DNA of 64,000 nucleotides from Streptomyces sp. NBC_00483 (lineage in GTDB: Bacteria; Actinomycetota; Actinomycetes; Streptomycetales; Streptomycetaceae): positions 4,712,001 to 4,776,000 of the forward strand of contig NZ_CP107880.1 of the NCBI RefSeq assembly GCF_036013745.1, given 5' to 3'. Both the position numbers and the translations under genes were made by a program. The notes under the pieces are model-generated. The model saw only the letters and a list, made by a program, of their open reading frames with translations. It made no database searches and was not told the DNA's origin. Position 1 is the first letter of the stretch, and each line of letters opens with the position of its first letter. Below are positions 51,617-60,312 of the stretch, piece after piece.

Positions 51617-52315
51617 ATGCCCCATCTCCTCGTCGTCGAAGATGATCCCGCCCTGCGGAACGCCCTGGTCCGCGCCCTACGCGACCGGGGCCACGCCGTC
51701 GCCACCGCGGCCACCGGCATGGCCGGCCTCGACGCCGCCGTCACCGACCGGCCCGATCTGGTCGTGCTCGACCTGGGCCTGCCCGATGTCGACGGCGCGC
51801 AAATACTGCGGATGCTGCGCGCGGTGAGCGACGTACCGGTGATCGTGGCGACGGCCCGCGACGAGGAGGGCGAGATGGTCGCGGTGCTCGGGGACGGGGC
51901 CGACGACTACATCGTGAAGCCGTTCGGCGCGGCCCAGTTGGACGCCCGGATCAAGGCGGTGCTGCGCCGCCTCGGGCTGCCCGGTGACATCGACGAGCCG
52001 CTCACGGTCGGCGGACTGGTGATCACTCCCGCCTCCCGAGAGATCACGCTCGACGGGCAGCCGCTCGACCTGACCCCCCGCGAGTTCGACCTCCTCGCCT
52101 ATCTCGCCCACCGCCCCAGCCAGGTCGTCTCGCGCCGCGAACTGCTCGCCGAGGTGTGGCAGCAGCCGCTGGGCGGCGCCGACAAGACGGTGGACGTCCA
52201 TCTGTCGTGGCTGCGCAGGAAGTTGGGCGAGTCGGCCCAGTCGCCGCGCTATCTGCACACCGTACGCACGGTGGGTGTGAAGCTGATGGCCCCCGAGGCC
52301 GGGGACGCCTCGTAA
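51617..52315 (+). CDS. OmpR/PhoB-type response regulator
   Basis: This 232-residue regulator has a receiver domain with VVEDDPA, phospho-acceptor Asp in VVLDLGLPDVDG and conserved Lys in IVKPFGAAQLDARI. An OmpR-type winged helix follows (LTPREFDLLAYLAHRPSQVV, DKTVDVHLSWLRRKLGES, VRTVGVKL). It ends in TAATG, overlapping the kinase start by one base, so the pair is co-translated. Target genes are not indicated. Confidence 0.93.
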   Translation: MPHLLVVEDDPALRNALVRALRDRGHAVATAATGMAGLDAAVTDRPDLVVLDLGLPDVDGAQILRMLRAVSDVPVIVATARDEEGEMVAVLGDGADDYIVKPFGAAQLDARIKAVLRRLGLPGDIDEPLTVGGLVITPASREITLDGQPLDLTPREFDLLAYLAHRPSQVVSRRELLAEVWQQPLGGADKTVDVHLSWLRRKLGESAQSPRYLHTVRTVGVKLMAPEAGDAS

Positions 52316-53607
52316 TGCGCCGCACCCTGCTGCTGCTCACCGCCGCCACCACCGCCCTCGTCCTGACGGCGCTGCTCGTCCCGCTGACCCTGCTCACCCG
52401 CAGCCACGCCGCGGACCGGACGACCGCGGAGGCGACGGCCCGCGCCCAGTGGGTGGCCGCCGCGATGGGCCCCACGCTGCACAGCGCGAACGAGCGGGCG
52501 GGCGCGGAACAGGCGGTGGAGAGCGTCAACTCGCCCTCCCAGCCCGACACTTCCCTTATCTTCGCCGACGGCAGGGTGATCGGCGCCCCGACCGCCGTCA
52601 CCGACGCCGTACGCCTCGCGAGGGCGGGGCGCGCGTTCACGTACGAGCCGCCGGGCGGCGGGCGGCAGGTCCTGGTGCCGGTGCAGGGCGCGGAGGGCGG
52701 CACGGCCGTCGTCCAGGTCAGCCTGACCAACCGGGAGCTGTACGACGGGGTGCTCTCGTCGTGGCTGACGCTGGCCGGTATCGGGCTCGGGCTCGTACTC
52801 ATCGGGCTGCTGCTCGCGGACCGTCTCGGGGCGCGGCTCGTCGGGGCGACGCGTGCGCTGGCCGGGACGGCGGACCGGCTCGCCGGCGGCGATCTGACCG
52901 CGCGCGCCGAGCCTCAGGGGCCGCCGGAGCTGCGCTCCGTGGCCGCCGAGCTGAACCATCTCGCCGCCCGCATCGACGAGCTGCTCACCGCCGAGCGGGA
53001 GAACGCGGCCGACCTCGCGCACCGGCTGCGCACTCCCGTCGCGGCGCTGCGCCTGGACGCGGAGGGGCTGCGGGACGCGGAGGAGGCCGAGCGGATCGCG
53101 GCGGGGGTCGCGTCGCTCGAAATGGGCGTGGACGAGGTCATCCGCAAGGCCCGCAAGCCGCTCCGCGGGGTGGCGGGGGTGGACCTCGCGGCGGTCGCCC
53201 GTGACCGGGCGGCGTTCTGGGAGCCGCTCGCCACGGACCAGGGGCGGGAGCTGGGCGTCTCCGTGCCGGACACGCCGGTTCCGGCTCCCGTGCCGGAGGA
53301 CGAACTCGTCGCGGCGCTCGACGCGTTGATCGGCAACGTGCTCGATCACACCCCGCAGGGGGTCGGCTTCCGGGTCTCCGTCCGGGCGGAGGGCTCCGCC
53401 GTGGAGCTGGTGGTCGCGGACGACGGGCCCGGCATACCGCCGGAGTCCGAGGAGCGGGGGTCCTCCGGTGGCGGCTCCACGGGCCTCGGCCTCTCCATCG
53501 TCCGCCGCACGGCCGAGGAGACCGGGGGGACGGTCTCCTTCGGAAACGGGGGGCCGGGGGCGACGGTCACGTTGCGGTGGGGCACATCTAGCCCCGCCGG
53601 CGATTGA
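52315..53607 (+). CDS. sensor histidine kinase (OmpR-type partner)
   Basis: This 430-residue kinase has a signal anchor (about 1-28), an extracytoplasmic sensor domain of about 120 residues, a second membrane helix (WLTLAGIGLGLVLIGLLLAD), a HAMP region, a HisKA domain with the histidine in ENAADLAHRLRTPVAALRL and an HATPase domain with DDGPGIPPES and STGLGLSIVRR. The C-terminal PAGD and the stop codon are contributed by the interspersed repeat that begins at 53590, so the repeat inserted at or near the gene end. The partner is the response regulator directly upstream. Confidence 0.92.
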   Translation: MRRTLLLLTAATTALVLTALLVPLTLLTRSHAADRTTAEATARAQWVAAAMGPTLHSANERAGAEQAVESVNSPSQPDTSLIFADGRVIGAPTAVTDAVRLARAGRAFTYEPPGGGRQVLVPVQGAEGGTAVVQVSLTNRELYDGVLSSWLTLAGIGLGLVLIGLLLADRLGARLVGATRALAGTADRLAGGDLTARAEPQGPPELRSVAAELNHLAARIDELLTAERENAADLAHRLRTPVAALRLDAEGLRDAEEAERIAAGVASLEMGVDEVIRKARKPLRGVAGVDLAAVARDRAAFWEPLATDQGRELGVSVPDTPVPAPVPEDELVAALDALIGNVLDHTPQGVGFRVSVRAEGSAVELVVADDGPGIPPESEERGSSGGGSTGLGLSIVRRTAEETGGTVSFGNGGPGATVTLRWGTSSPAGD

Positions 53608-53632
53608 GGCGCGGGGTCCGGGGCAGAGCCCC
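53590..53632 (-). repeat. Streptomyces GC-rich interspersed repeat (copy overlapping kinase end)
   Basis: GCCCCGCCGGCGATTGAGGC followed by GCGGGGTCCGGGGCAGAGCC is a minus-orientation copy. Its first bases encode the end and stop of the kinase. It is inverted with respect to the copy at 53679-53726, so together they form a long inverted repeat in the convergent junction. Confidence 0.85.
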
Positions 53633-53678
53633 GAGTCCGCGCCCCCGTGCGACCGCCACCGGCACCGTCCTCCGCCCT

Positions 53679-53726
53679 GGGGCTCCGCCCCAGACCCCGC
53701 TCCTCAAACGCCGGAGGGGCTGGATT
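53679..53726 (+). repeat. Streptomyces GC-rich interspersed repeat
   Basis: GGGGCTCCGCCCCAGACCCC, then GCTCCTCAAACGCCGGAGG and GGCTGGATT form a plus-orientation copy. It ends 3 bp before the stop of the convergent VTC gene. Confidence 0.85.
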
Positions 53727-53728
53727 GC

Positions 53729-54529
53729 TCACACGGTCGAAGGCCGCGGGAACGCCTCCCGCACAGCCCGCGTCCACCGGTTCACGCCCAACTCCGGGCG
53801 CAGCGCAGCGAATCCGCCGCAGTACTTCGTGAACTCGGCCGCCCGCACCCCGAATCGGTGCAGCATCCGGTCCGCCTCGGTCAGCGACCCCCGCGTCTTC
53901 GTCTCCACGAGGACAAGCCCACCGTCCGCCCGGACCGTGCGACCGTCGGAGAGATCCCGGACCACGAGCCCGGCGTCACACGTGATCCGCTGCCCGTCGG
54001 CGACGAACGTGGCGCGCTGGTAGTCCGTGACCAGCGAGGGAGCCAGGCCCTCCGGCGCCTCGATCCCGTACGCCCCGCCGAGCACACCGGCGAGAAAGCC
54101 CTGCTGCGCGGCATCGAGCGGACGCTCCTCGCCCTCAAGCCGGCGACGGTGCTTGACGGTCTCGCCCCGCCCGTTCTTGAGCTTGATCTCGAACTGCCGC
54201 TCCCCCGTGTCCTGGTAGGTGCGCTCCCGGATCTTGTAGCGGAGCCGGCGACCCTGCCGGTGGTCGTGATAGGTGCGCAGGTCGGCGGTGTCGTAGTAGG
54301 TCGATCTGTACGAGAACCAGCGCCGGCCGTTCACGGAGAGCGAGCGGAAGGGGCCCTCGGGGCGCCGCGGGTCGGTCAGCAGCGCCGCGAAGTCCTCGAA
54401 GACCTCAACCGGCACCAGATAGCTGTTGTCGTAGCGGGCCAACAGCTCGGCCCTGTTGTTCAGTTCGTCCAGCGACAGCGGCTTGGCGGCGAGTGCGGCG
54501 CGCCCGATGGCGCGTACGGCGGGGATCAC
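53729..54529 (-). CDS. VTC domain protein
   Basis: This 266-residue protein carries the VTC domain: ARYDNSYLVPVEVFEDFAAL early, YRSTYYDTADLRTYHDHRQG, RRLRYKIRERTYQDTGERQF with basic tunnel residues, EIKLKNGRGETVKHRRRL and VVRDLSDGRTVRADGGLVLV with VETKTRG near the end. In yeast this domain polymerises polyphosphate from ATP; bacterial versions are less studied. It follows a DUF4956 membrane protein by a 4-base overlap (ATGA), a known bacterial pairing. The conserved Arg/Lys/Glu residues appear present, so activity is possible. Confidence 0.88.
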   Translation of the reverse strand: MIPAVRAIGRAALAAKPLSLDELNNRAELLARYDNSYLVPVEVFEDFAALLTDPRRPEGPFRSLSVNGRRWFSYRSTYYDTADLRTYHDHRQGRRLRYKIRERTYQDTGERQFEIKLKNGRGETVKHRRRLEGEERPLDAAQQGFLAGVLGGAYGIEAPEGLAPSLVTDYQRATFVADGQRITCDAGLVVRDLSDGRTVRADGGLVLVETKTRGSLTEADRMLHRFGVRAAEFTKYCGGFAALRPELGVNRWTRAVREAFPRPSTV

Positions 54530-55212
54530 ACGGTCTCCTGGTGATAGGCGGCTGCGGTCTTCGTCGTACTGCGAGGCTCATGACGCTCATGAGCACCCCT
54601 GGGGGTACGAGAGGTACGTATGGGCTCCTCCGATCGTTCCCGCGCATCCGGCTGGCGGAATCTGACTTCCACGACCATCAAGTCGCGTACGTAGTCGATC
54701 TCCCGCACGGTCCAACCATGCGGCTGCCCCAACCGCCTCGCCAGTTCGGACCGCAGCGCGTCCTCGTCGACGTACACGGCGTCGAGGGTGACGACGGCCC
54801 GGCGGTCACGGGCGTAGAGGCGCGGATGGTCGGCTATGTAGACGACCACGAGCAGCAGCGCGGCGAGCGCGGCGGTCACTCCGAGGCCGAGTGCGCGCAG
54901 TCCGCACAGCAGCCCGAGGACCAACGTGACGAAGTAGTACGCCACTTCCTGGTGCCGCAGCGCGTCCGAGCGCAGCCGCACGATCGACAACACCCCGAAC
55001 AGGCCGAACCCCAGGGCGAGACCGCCACCCTTGCCGACCTCGCCGAGCGCGGCGACGACCGCGAACAGGGCGACGTTCAGCGCGAGATACGCGGGCACGA
55101 GCTCGCGCCTGCGGTGCCGCGGGTAGAAGATGCCGAAGGTCAGCAGCGTCACGGCGAACAAGTCGAGGCCGAGATGGGCGCCGAGCTCCGCCACAGGTGG
55201 GATGTTGTCCAT
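54526..55212 (-). CDS. DUF4956 membrane protein
   Basis: This 228-residue membrane protein has four hydrophobic helices (LDLFAVTLLTFGIFY, LVPAYLALNVALFAVVAALG, YYFVTLVLGLLCGLRALGLG, VTAALAALLLVVVYIADHPR) and a soluble C-terminal domain with VRLRSDALRHQEVAYY between helices and VRDLMVVEVRF near the end. The ATG at 55212 is chosen; the frame stays open upstream without a domain. It precedes the VTC gene with a 4-base overlap, so the pair may make or handle polyphosphate at the membrane (inference). Confidence 0.82.
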   Translation of the reverse strand: MDNIPPVAELGAHLGLDLFAVTLLTFGIFYPRHRRRELVPAYLALNVALFAVVAALGEVGKGGGLALGFGLFGVLSIVRLRSDALRHQEVAYYFVTLVLGLLCGLRALGLGVTAALAALLLVVVYIADHPRLYARDRRAVVTLDAVYVDEDALRSELARRLGQPHGWTVREIDYVRDLMVVEVRFRQPDARERSEEPIRTSRTPRGAHERHEPRSTTKTAAAYHQETV

Positions 55213-55420
55213 GCCCCAGACGCTACGAACGGCCAGGTTAACGCCGCGCTTGGTGACGGTTAACGATCCGCGCGGACGTACCCGCGTCACACATCGGCGT
55301 CACGTACCCGCGTCAACGTACGTCGACGAACGGAACCGTTGAAGCCGCGAGGGCCCTCTCTGTCGTATGTCCGCATTATTCTCAGTTCGTTGCACACATA
55401 CCGGGGGAGGGTGGCGCGAC

Positions 55421-57211
55421 ATGGAGGGTATGCAGAGGATCGGCGCGTATCGACTGCTCGGCCGGCTCGGCGCGGGCGGCATGGGCGAGGTGTATCTGGC
55501 GCGCTCGGCGCGCGGTCGCACGGTCGCCGTGAAGGTCGTACGTGAAGAGCTCGCCGAGCAGGAGGAGTTCAGGAACCGGTTCCGGCAGGAAGTGGCGGCC
55601 GCGCGGCGGGTCGGCGGCGCGTGGACGGCTCCGGTGCTCGACGCGGACACGGACGCGGAGATTCCCTGGGTGGCGACCGGGTACGTGGCGGGGCCCAGCC
55701 TCCAGCAGGTCGTCTCGCACGACTACGGCGCGCTGCCCGAGCGCTCGGTGCGCATCCTCGCGGGCGGCCTCGCGCACGCGCTCAAGGACATCCACGCGGC
55801 GGGCATCGTCCACCGCGACCTCAAGCCGTCGAACGTGCTGATCACCATCGACGGTCCACGCGTCATCGACTTCGGCATAGCGCGCGCCCTGGAGTCGGTG
55901 ACCGACGGCGGGCTCACCCGCACCGGGGCGCTCGTCGGCTCGCCCGGTTTCATGGCGCCCGAGCAGCTGCGCGGCGACCGGATCACCCCTGCGTGCGACG
56001 TGTTCTGTCTGGGGTCCGTCCTCGCGTACGCGGCGTCGGGGCAGTTGCCGTTCCGTACGTCCACCAGCGGGGTGCACGCCCTGATGTTCCGTATCGCGCA
56101 GGAGCCGCCGGAGCTGGACGGGCTGCCGGAGGGGCTGCGGGATCTCGTACGCGAATGTCTGCACAAGCAGCCCGGCGACCGCCCCACGCTCGACGAGATA
56201 CTCGAACTGACCGGCGCCGACGACACGTTGGGCGACGAGGGTCGCACCCGCGATCCGTGGCTGCCGGGCGCTCTAGTGGCCCAACTCGGGCGGCACGCCG
56301 TGAAGTTGCTCGACACGGAGGACCCGGAGCGCACGTCCCGGACTCCCTCGCCGGCGCCGCCACCCGACACTCCGACGGCCTCTGCTCCGGCGCCGCCACC
56401 GCCCGGCGCTCCCGGCCCGCCCGGCGCGGGCTCGCTGAACCACCTGCCGACCGTGGTCTCCCACGAAGCCCCGCCGCCGCCCGCACCCGCGCCGCAGTAC
56501 GGCTACCCGCACCCCTCCCAGCCCCAGCCGCTCCCGCAGCCGCCCGCCTACGGCCAGCCACCCGGAGGTTGGGGCCAGACTCCGGCCTACGGCCCGCCGC
56601 CGCCCGTGCCCCCGCGCCGGAACCGCTCCACTCCGGCGCTCATCGTGGTCGCGCTGATCGTGGCGCTCGGGGCGGGCGGGTCGGTGTACGCCTTGATGAA
56701 CGGCCAGGACAAGCAGGCGGGCCGGGCGGACGCCAAGGTCTCCCCCACGTCCGCGACCTCCGCCCCGGTCTCCCCTGCCGCGTCCGCCCCGGACTCCCCG
56801 GACTCCCCGAGTCAGGAGGCGTCCTCGCCCCCGGAGGAGTCCCCGCAGTCCGCCGCGGGTGACATACCGACCGGGTTCCTCGGCACGTGGGAGGGCACGA
56901 TCGACAACGCCAACGGCCACCACTCGCGCAGCATCACGCTCCAGCAGGGCGCGTCCGGCGACACGGTCTTCTCCCTCACGGCGGACGGCTACCAGAAGGA
57001 CGGCTCCCCCTACCACTGCGTGTTCCAGGGCCAGTTGGAGTCGGCGACGTCCTCCACGGTCCGGATCGGCCCCACCGACCCGACGATCGCGCAGCCGAGC
57101 GGCGCCTGCGACCCGGGCGAACCGAGCACGATCACCCTCACCACGACCGGCGGGCTGAGCCGCGCCATGTCGGGGGGCGAGGCACCGCTGACGTACGACA
57201 GGACGGGCTGA
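55421..57211 (+). CDS. serine/threonine protein kinase with C-terminal membrane anchor
   Basis: This 596-residue kinase has a Hanks-type domain (about 1-270): glycine loop LGAGGMGEVY, lysine in TVAVKVV, HRDLKPSNVLI, DFGIARAL and the activation segment up to GSPGFMAPEQL. A long Pro/Ala-rich linker follows (about 310-415), then a membrane helix (ALIVVALIVALGAGGSVYAL) and an extracytoplasmic domain of about 140 residues with FLGTWEGTIDNANG. There is no PASTA repeat. It probably senses an outside signal and phosphorylates cytoplasmic targets. The ATG at 55421 has a GGGGGAGGG site. Confidence 0.93.
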   Translation: MEGMQRIGAYRLLGRLGAGGMGEVYLARSARGRTVAVKVVREELAEQEEFRNRFRQEVAAARRVGGAWTAPVLDADTDAEIPWVATGYVAGPSLQQVVSHDYGALPERSVRILAGGLAHALKDIHAAGIVHRDLKPSNVLITIDGPRVIDFGIARALESVTDGGLTRTGALVGSPGFMAPEQLRGDRITPACDVFCLGSVLAYAASGQLPFRTSTSGVHALMFRIAQEPPELDGLPEGLRDLVRECLHKQPGDRPTLDEILELTGADDTLGDEGRTRDPWLPGALVAQLGRHAVKLLDTEDPERTSRTPSPAPPPDTPTASAPAPPPPGAPGPPGAGSLNHLPTVVSHEAPPPPAPAPQYGYPHPSQPQPLPQPPAYGQPPGGWGQTPAYGPPPPVPPRRNRSTPALIVVALIVALGAGGSVYALMNGQDKQAGRADAKVSPTSATSAPVSPAASAPDSPDSPSQEASSPPEESPQSAAGDIPTGFLGTWEGTIDNANGHHSRSITLQQGASGDTVFSLTADGYQKDGSPYHCVFQGQLESATSSTVRIGPTDPTIAQPSGACDPGEPSTITLTTTGGLSRAMSGGEAPLTYDRTG

Positions 57212-57264
57212 GGGCCTGTCTTCAAACTCCCGTCGTCGCCCGGAGGGCGGGGGCGGAACGCGAA

Positions 57265-57294
57265 CGCCCCGGCCCGCCGAAGCGGACCGGGGCG
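57265..57294. terminator. bidirectional hairpin between kinase and purA
   Basis: A 13-bp stem with one mismatch (CGCCCCGGCCCGC with GCGGACCGGGGCG) and tetraloop CGAA lies between the convergent kinase and purA genes, 18 bp past the purA stop. Confidence 0.82.
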
Positions 57295-57311
57295 CGAAAG
57301 CCGGTGAGGGC

Positions 57312-58595
57312 TTACAGGAACGAGTTGACCTGGATCGTCTCGTCGCGGCCGGGGCCGACGCCGATCGCCGAGATCGGGGCGCCGGACATCTCCTCCAGCG
57401 CCTTCACGTACGCCTGCGCGTTCTTGGGGAGGTCGGCGAAGGTCTTGGCCTTCGTGATGTCCTCCGACCAGCCCGGCAGGTACTCGTAGACCGGCTTCGC
57501 GTGGTGGAAGTCGGTCTGGGAGTACGGGAGCTCCTCGACGCGCTTGCCGTCGATCTCGTACGCGACGCAGACCGGGATCTGCTCCCAGCCGGTGAGCACG
57601 TCGAGCTTCGTCAGGAAGAAGTCGGTGAGGCCGTTGACGCGCGTCGCGTAACGGGCGATCACCGCGTCGAACCAGCCGCAGCGACGGTCACGGCCGGTGG
57701 TGACACCGCGCTCGCCACCGATGCGGCGCAGGTCCTCGCCGTCCTGGTCGAAGAGCTCGGTCGGGAACGGGCCGGCGCCGACACGCGTCGTGTAGGCCTT
57801 GAGGATGCCGATGACGCGGCTGATCTTCGTCGGGCCCACGCCCGCACCCGTGCAGGCGCCGCCCGCGGTCGGGTTCGAGGAGGTGACGAAGGGGTACGTG
57901 CCGTGGTCGATGTCCAGGAGCGTGCCCTGGCCGCCCTCGAACAGCACGACCTTGTCCTCGTCGAGCGCGTCGTTGATCACCAGGGTGGTGTCGGCGACGT
58001 AGCCCTTGATCTTGTCCGCGTAGCCGAGGAGCTCCTCCACCACCTGCTGCGCCTCGATGGCGCGGCGGTTGTAGAGCTTCGTGAGGAGCTGGTTCTTGAC
58101 CTCGAGGGCCGCCTCGACCTTCTGGGTGAGGATCGACTCGTCGTAGAGGTCCTGGACGCGGATGCCGACGCGGTTGATCTTGTCCGCGTACGTCGGGCCG
58201 ATACCGCGGCCGGTGGTGCCGATCTTCCGCTTCCCGAGGAAGCGTTCCGTCACCTTGTCCACCGTCACGTTGTAGGGCGTGATGATGTGCGCGTTACCGC
58301 TGAGCAGGAGCTTCGACGTGTCGACGCCGCGCTCGTTCAGACCGCTCAGCTCGGAGAGCAGGACCGACGGGTCGACGACGACACCGTTTCCAATGACCGG
58401 CGTGCACTCCGGCGAGAGGATTCCGGAAGGGAGGAGATGCAGCGCGTACTTCTGGTCGCCTACGACAACCGTGTGGCCGGCGTTGTTGCCGCCCTGGTAG
58501 CGCACTACATAGTCCACGGATCCACCGAGCAGGTCGGTGGCCTTTCCCTTGCCTTCGTCACCCCACTGAGCACCGAGCAGCACAAGTGCGGGCAC
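57312..58595 (-). CDS. adenylosuccinate synthetase
   Basis: This 427-residue enzyme makes adenylosuccinate from IMP, aspartate and GTP, the first step to AMP. It shows the GTP-binding loop [16 protein letters not shown] near residue 8, the catalytic Asp and His (GNNAGHT), [15 protein letters not shown] and the C-terminal [18 protein letters not shown]. Length is normal for PurA. The start is GTG at 58595, with a GGAAGGGG site upstream. It is monocistronic, bounded by a shared terminator and a 172-bp leader carrying a hairpin. Confidence 0.97.
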   Translation of the reverse strand: MPALVLLGAQWGDEGKGKATDLLGGSVDYVVRYQGGNNAGHTVVVGDQKYALHLLPSGILSPECTPVIGNGVVVDPSVLLSELSGLNERGVDTSKLLLSGNAHIITPYNVTVDKVTERFLGKRKIGTTGRGIGPTYADKINRVGIRVQDLYDESILTQKVEAALEVKNQLLTKLYNRRAIEAQQVVEELLGYADKIKGYVADTTLVINDALDEDKVVLFEGGQGTLLDIDHGTYPFVTSSNPTAGGACTGAGVGPTKISRVIGILKAYTTRVGAGPFPTELFDQDGEDLRRIGGERGVTTGRDRRCGWFDAVIARYATRVNGLTDFFLTKLDVLTGWEQIPVCVAYEIDGKRVEELPYSQTDFHHAKPVYEYLPGWSEDITKAKTFADLPKNAQAYVKALEEMSGAPISAIGVGPGRDETIQVNSFL

Positions 58596-58697
58596 AGGCG
58601 TACACCCCTTCCGGGCGGGGCATGTCCAAGGTCAGGGGCTGTGGCCGCGGCTGTGCGGCATGCCTTTGTGAGCCTTGGGGTGCCCCGGAATAGACGA

Positions 58698-58725
58698 AGC
58701 CCCTGGCGCAATAGCGCAAGGGGCT
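58698..58725 (-). promoter_or_regulatory. hairpin in the purA leader
   Basis: On the minus strand AGCCCC at 58720-58725 and GGGGCT at 58698-58703 pair around an inner GCGC/GCGC stem with loop TATT. It lies about 103-130 bp upstream of the purA start codon, after a plausible -10 TAGCAT near 58737. It could be an attenuator, a processing or a stability element of the purA leader. No purine riboswitch core is seen. Confidence 0.45.
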
Positions 58726-58767
58726 CTTGCACAAAGATGCTACCCGAGGAAGCGAGGCAAGGCCGAG

Positions 58768-59628
58768 GTGGCGGCTTTGGACCATCCATCTGACCGTGCG
58801 GACGACGCGAGCGGGAGGCTGTCACGGCAGCTTCTGGTGATCGTCGATCCGGTCGCGATGCGTGCCGACGGGGAGTCCGTGCGCATCGCCAAGGACGTGT
58901 TGTGTGCGGGTTCGACGGCGAAGGTGTGCCTGCCGGAGGGCCCCGCTGATTTTGCGAAAGTGCTGGCCAAGAGGGGTGTGAGACGGCCCGTCGTGGTCGG
59001 CGACGACCGGGCGCTGCTGCGTGCGGTGTCGCTGCTGCACCGGGAACGGGAGCTGGCCGGAGCGGTGTTCTCGATGGTGCCGGTGGGGACGTCGGTGTCG
59101 CTCGCGCACTCCCTGGGCGTGCCCGCGGGGACGGTGGAAGCGGCGCGCTCGGCGCTCGACGGGGCGCCGCGGCGGCTCGATCTGCTGGTGGACGACAGCG
59201 ACGGGGTGGTGCTCGGGGGCCTGAGCATCCCGCCGATCGCGGATCCCTCGGACTCGGGGCCGCAGGACGGCCGCCACTGGTGGCGGACGTGCGGCTCGCT
59301 CGTCCGGAACCTCGCGGCGCGCTCGCCGCTCGGTGCCGAGGGGGACGAGGCGCCGGCCGCGCGGTTGCGGATCGAGGTGGACGGGGCGACGCTCGTCGAC
59401 CTCGACCAGCCGGTGCGGGGGGTTTCGGTGTCGCCCTCCGCCGGGGACGGGCTCGCGCGGGTGGAGGTGCGGAGGGATGGGGCGGGGCCGGTGTGTGTGC
59501 GGGCCCGTACGGTCACGGTGACCGGGACGGATTTCCGGTACCGGGCGGATCAGGTGACGATCGGGGGGCCGGTGCGGAGGAGGACGTGGTCCGTGCGGGC
59601 TCGGGCGTGGGGGTTGGCGCTGCCCTGA
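58768..59628 (+). CDS. degenerate diacylglycerol kinase-like protein
   Basis: This 286-residue protein has the diacylglycerol/sphingosine kinase catalytic-domain layout (about 20-130: LLVIVDPVAMRADGESVRIA, VVVGDDRALLRAVSLLHRER and FSMVPVGTSVSLAHSLGVPA) and a C-terminal beta domain. The GGDGT nucleotide motif of active kinases reads VGDDRAL here, so it has probably lost ATP binding. GTG at 58768 is chosen; the same frame is open further up. It is divergent from purA and shares its 172-bp upstream region. It may be a regulator or a lipid-binding protein rather than an enzyme. Confidence 0.7.
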   Translation: MAALDHPSDRADDASGRLSRQLLVIVDPVAMRADGESVRIAKDVLCAGSTAKVCLPEGPADFAKVLAKRGVRRPVVVGDDRALLRAVSLLHRERELAGAVFSMVPVGTSVSLAHSLGVPAGTVEAARSALDGAPRRLDLLVDDSDGVVLGGLSIPPIADPSDSGPQDGRHWWRTCGSLVRNLAARSPLGAEGDEAPAARLRIEVDGATLVDLDQPVRGVSVSPSAGDGLARVEVRRDGAGPVCVRARTVTVTGTDFRYRADQVTIGGPVRRRTWSVRARAWGLALP

Positions 59629-59656
59629 CCGTTGACCGGCGCCGGGGTTGCGGACT

Positions 59657-59706
59657 CGGGGCTCTGCCCCGGACCCCGCGCCTCAAACGCCGGCGGGGCT
59701 GGATTT
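59657..59706 (+). repeat. Streptomyces GC-rich interspersed repeat
   Basis: CGGGGCTCTGCCCCGGACCC, then CGCGCCTCAAACGCCGGCGG and GGCTGGATTT form a plus-orientation copy. It lies between the convergent DAGK-like and GbsR/MarR genes. Confidence 0.88.
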
Positions 59707-59713
59707 GCCCGGC

Positions 59714-60220
59714 TTAGTCCAGATCCAGCGTCTTCCGGTGTTCGCGCCAGCGGCCCATCACCTCGGTCATCTCGCTCTGCACGAAGTCGAAGAACGCCAG
59801 CGTCTCGTAGATGCGGCGGCCCGCGGGGGTGTCCTCGCCGAGGCTGTCCACGCCCTCCTTGAGCGTGCCCCGCCAGCGGTTCAGGACGCTGTCGCGGTTG
59901 GTCAGCGCCTCGTACCACTGGTTGCTGTGGACCCGGAACAGGTCGCGCCGCGTTCCCGGCTCGCGCTCGCGCGTGACCATGTGCTGCTGGGTCAGGTAGC
60001 GCACCGCCCCGGACACCGCGGCCGGGCTGACCTGGAGCTGTCCGCCCAGTTCGGCGGAGGTGAGGGCGCCTGAGTCGGAGGCGAGGAGGGCCGCGAAGAC
60101 GCGGGCGGGCATCCGGGTCATGCCGGCCTCGACGAGCTCGGCGGCGAAGCGCTCGACGAACCGGGAGCGGGCCTCGTCGGCCGCCCGTGCCTGCGTCTCG
60201 TCCATGCCCTGCGCGCTCAT
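59714..60220 (-). CDS. GbsR/MarR family transcriptional regulator
   Basis: This 168-residue regulator has a winged helix-turn-helix (ARVFAALLASDSGALTSAEL, then LGGQLQVSPAAVSGAVRYLT and REREPGTRRDLFRV) and a helical C-terminal dimerisation region. The family controls efflux and osmolyte genes. It is divergent from the ABC exporter with a 92-bp gap that holds a palindromic operator, so it probably represses that exporter until it binds a drug or metabolite. ATG at 60220 follows GGGGAGAGG. Confidence 0.92.
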   Translation of the reverse strand: MSAQGMDETQARAADEARSRFVERFAAELVEAGMTRMPARVFAALLASDSGALTSAELGGQLQVSPAAVSGAVRYLTQQHMVTREREPGTRRDLFRVHSNQWYEALTNRDSVLNRWRGTLKEGVDSLGEDTPAGRRIYETLAFFDFVQSEMTEVMGRWREHRKTLDLD

Positions 60221-60274
60221 GTCCCGATCCTCTCCCCTTGCCCGGTCTGCGACGTCAGTTTATACGCTTCCTTA

Positions 60275-60294
60275 ACTTCACAAGTTTGTGAAGT
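60275..60294. promoter_or_regulatory. operator palindrome between regulator and exporter
   Basis: ACTTCACAAGTTTGTGAAGT is a 9-2-9 perfect palindrome centred between the divergent GbsR/MarR gene and the ABC exporter. A half-site-like GTAGCTTC follows. Its place next to both starts makes it the likely binding site of the regulator. Confidence 0.8.
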
Positions 60295-60312
60295 GCGCGT
60301 AGCTTCAAAAGC

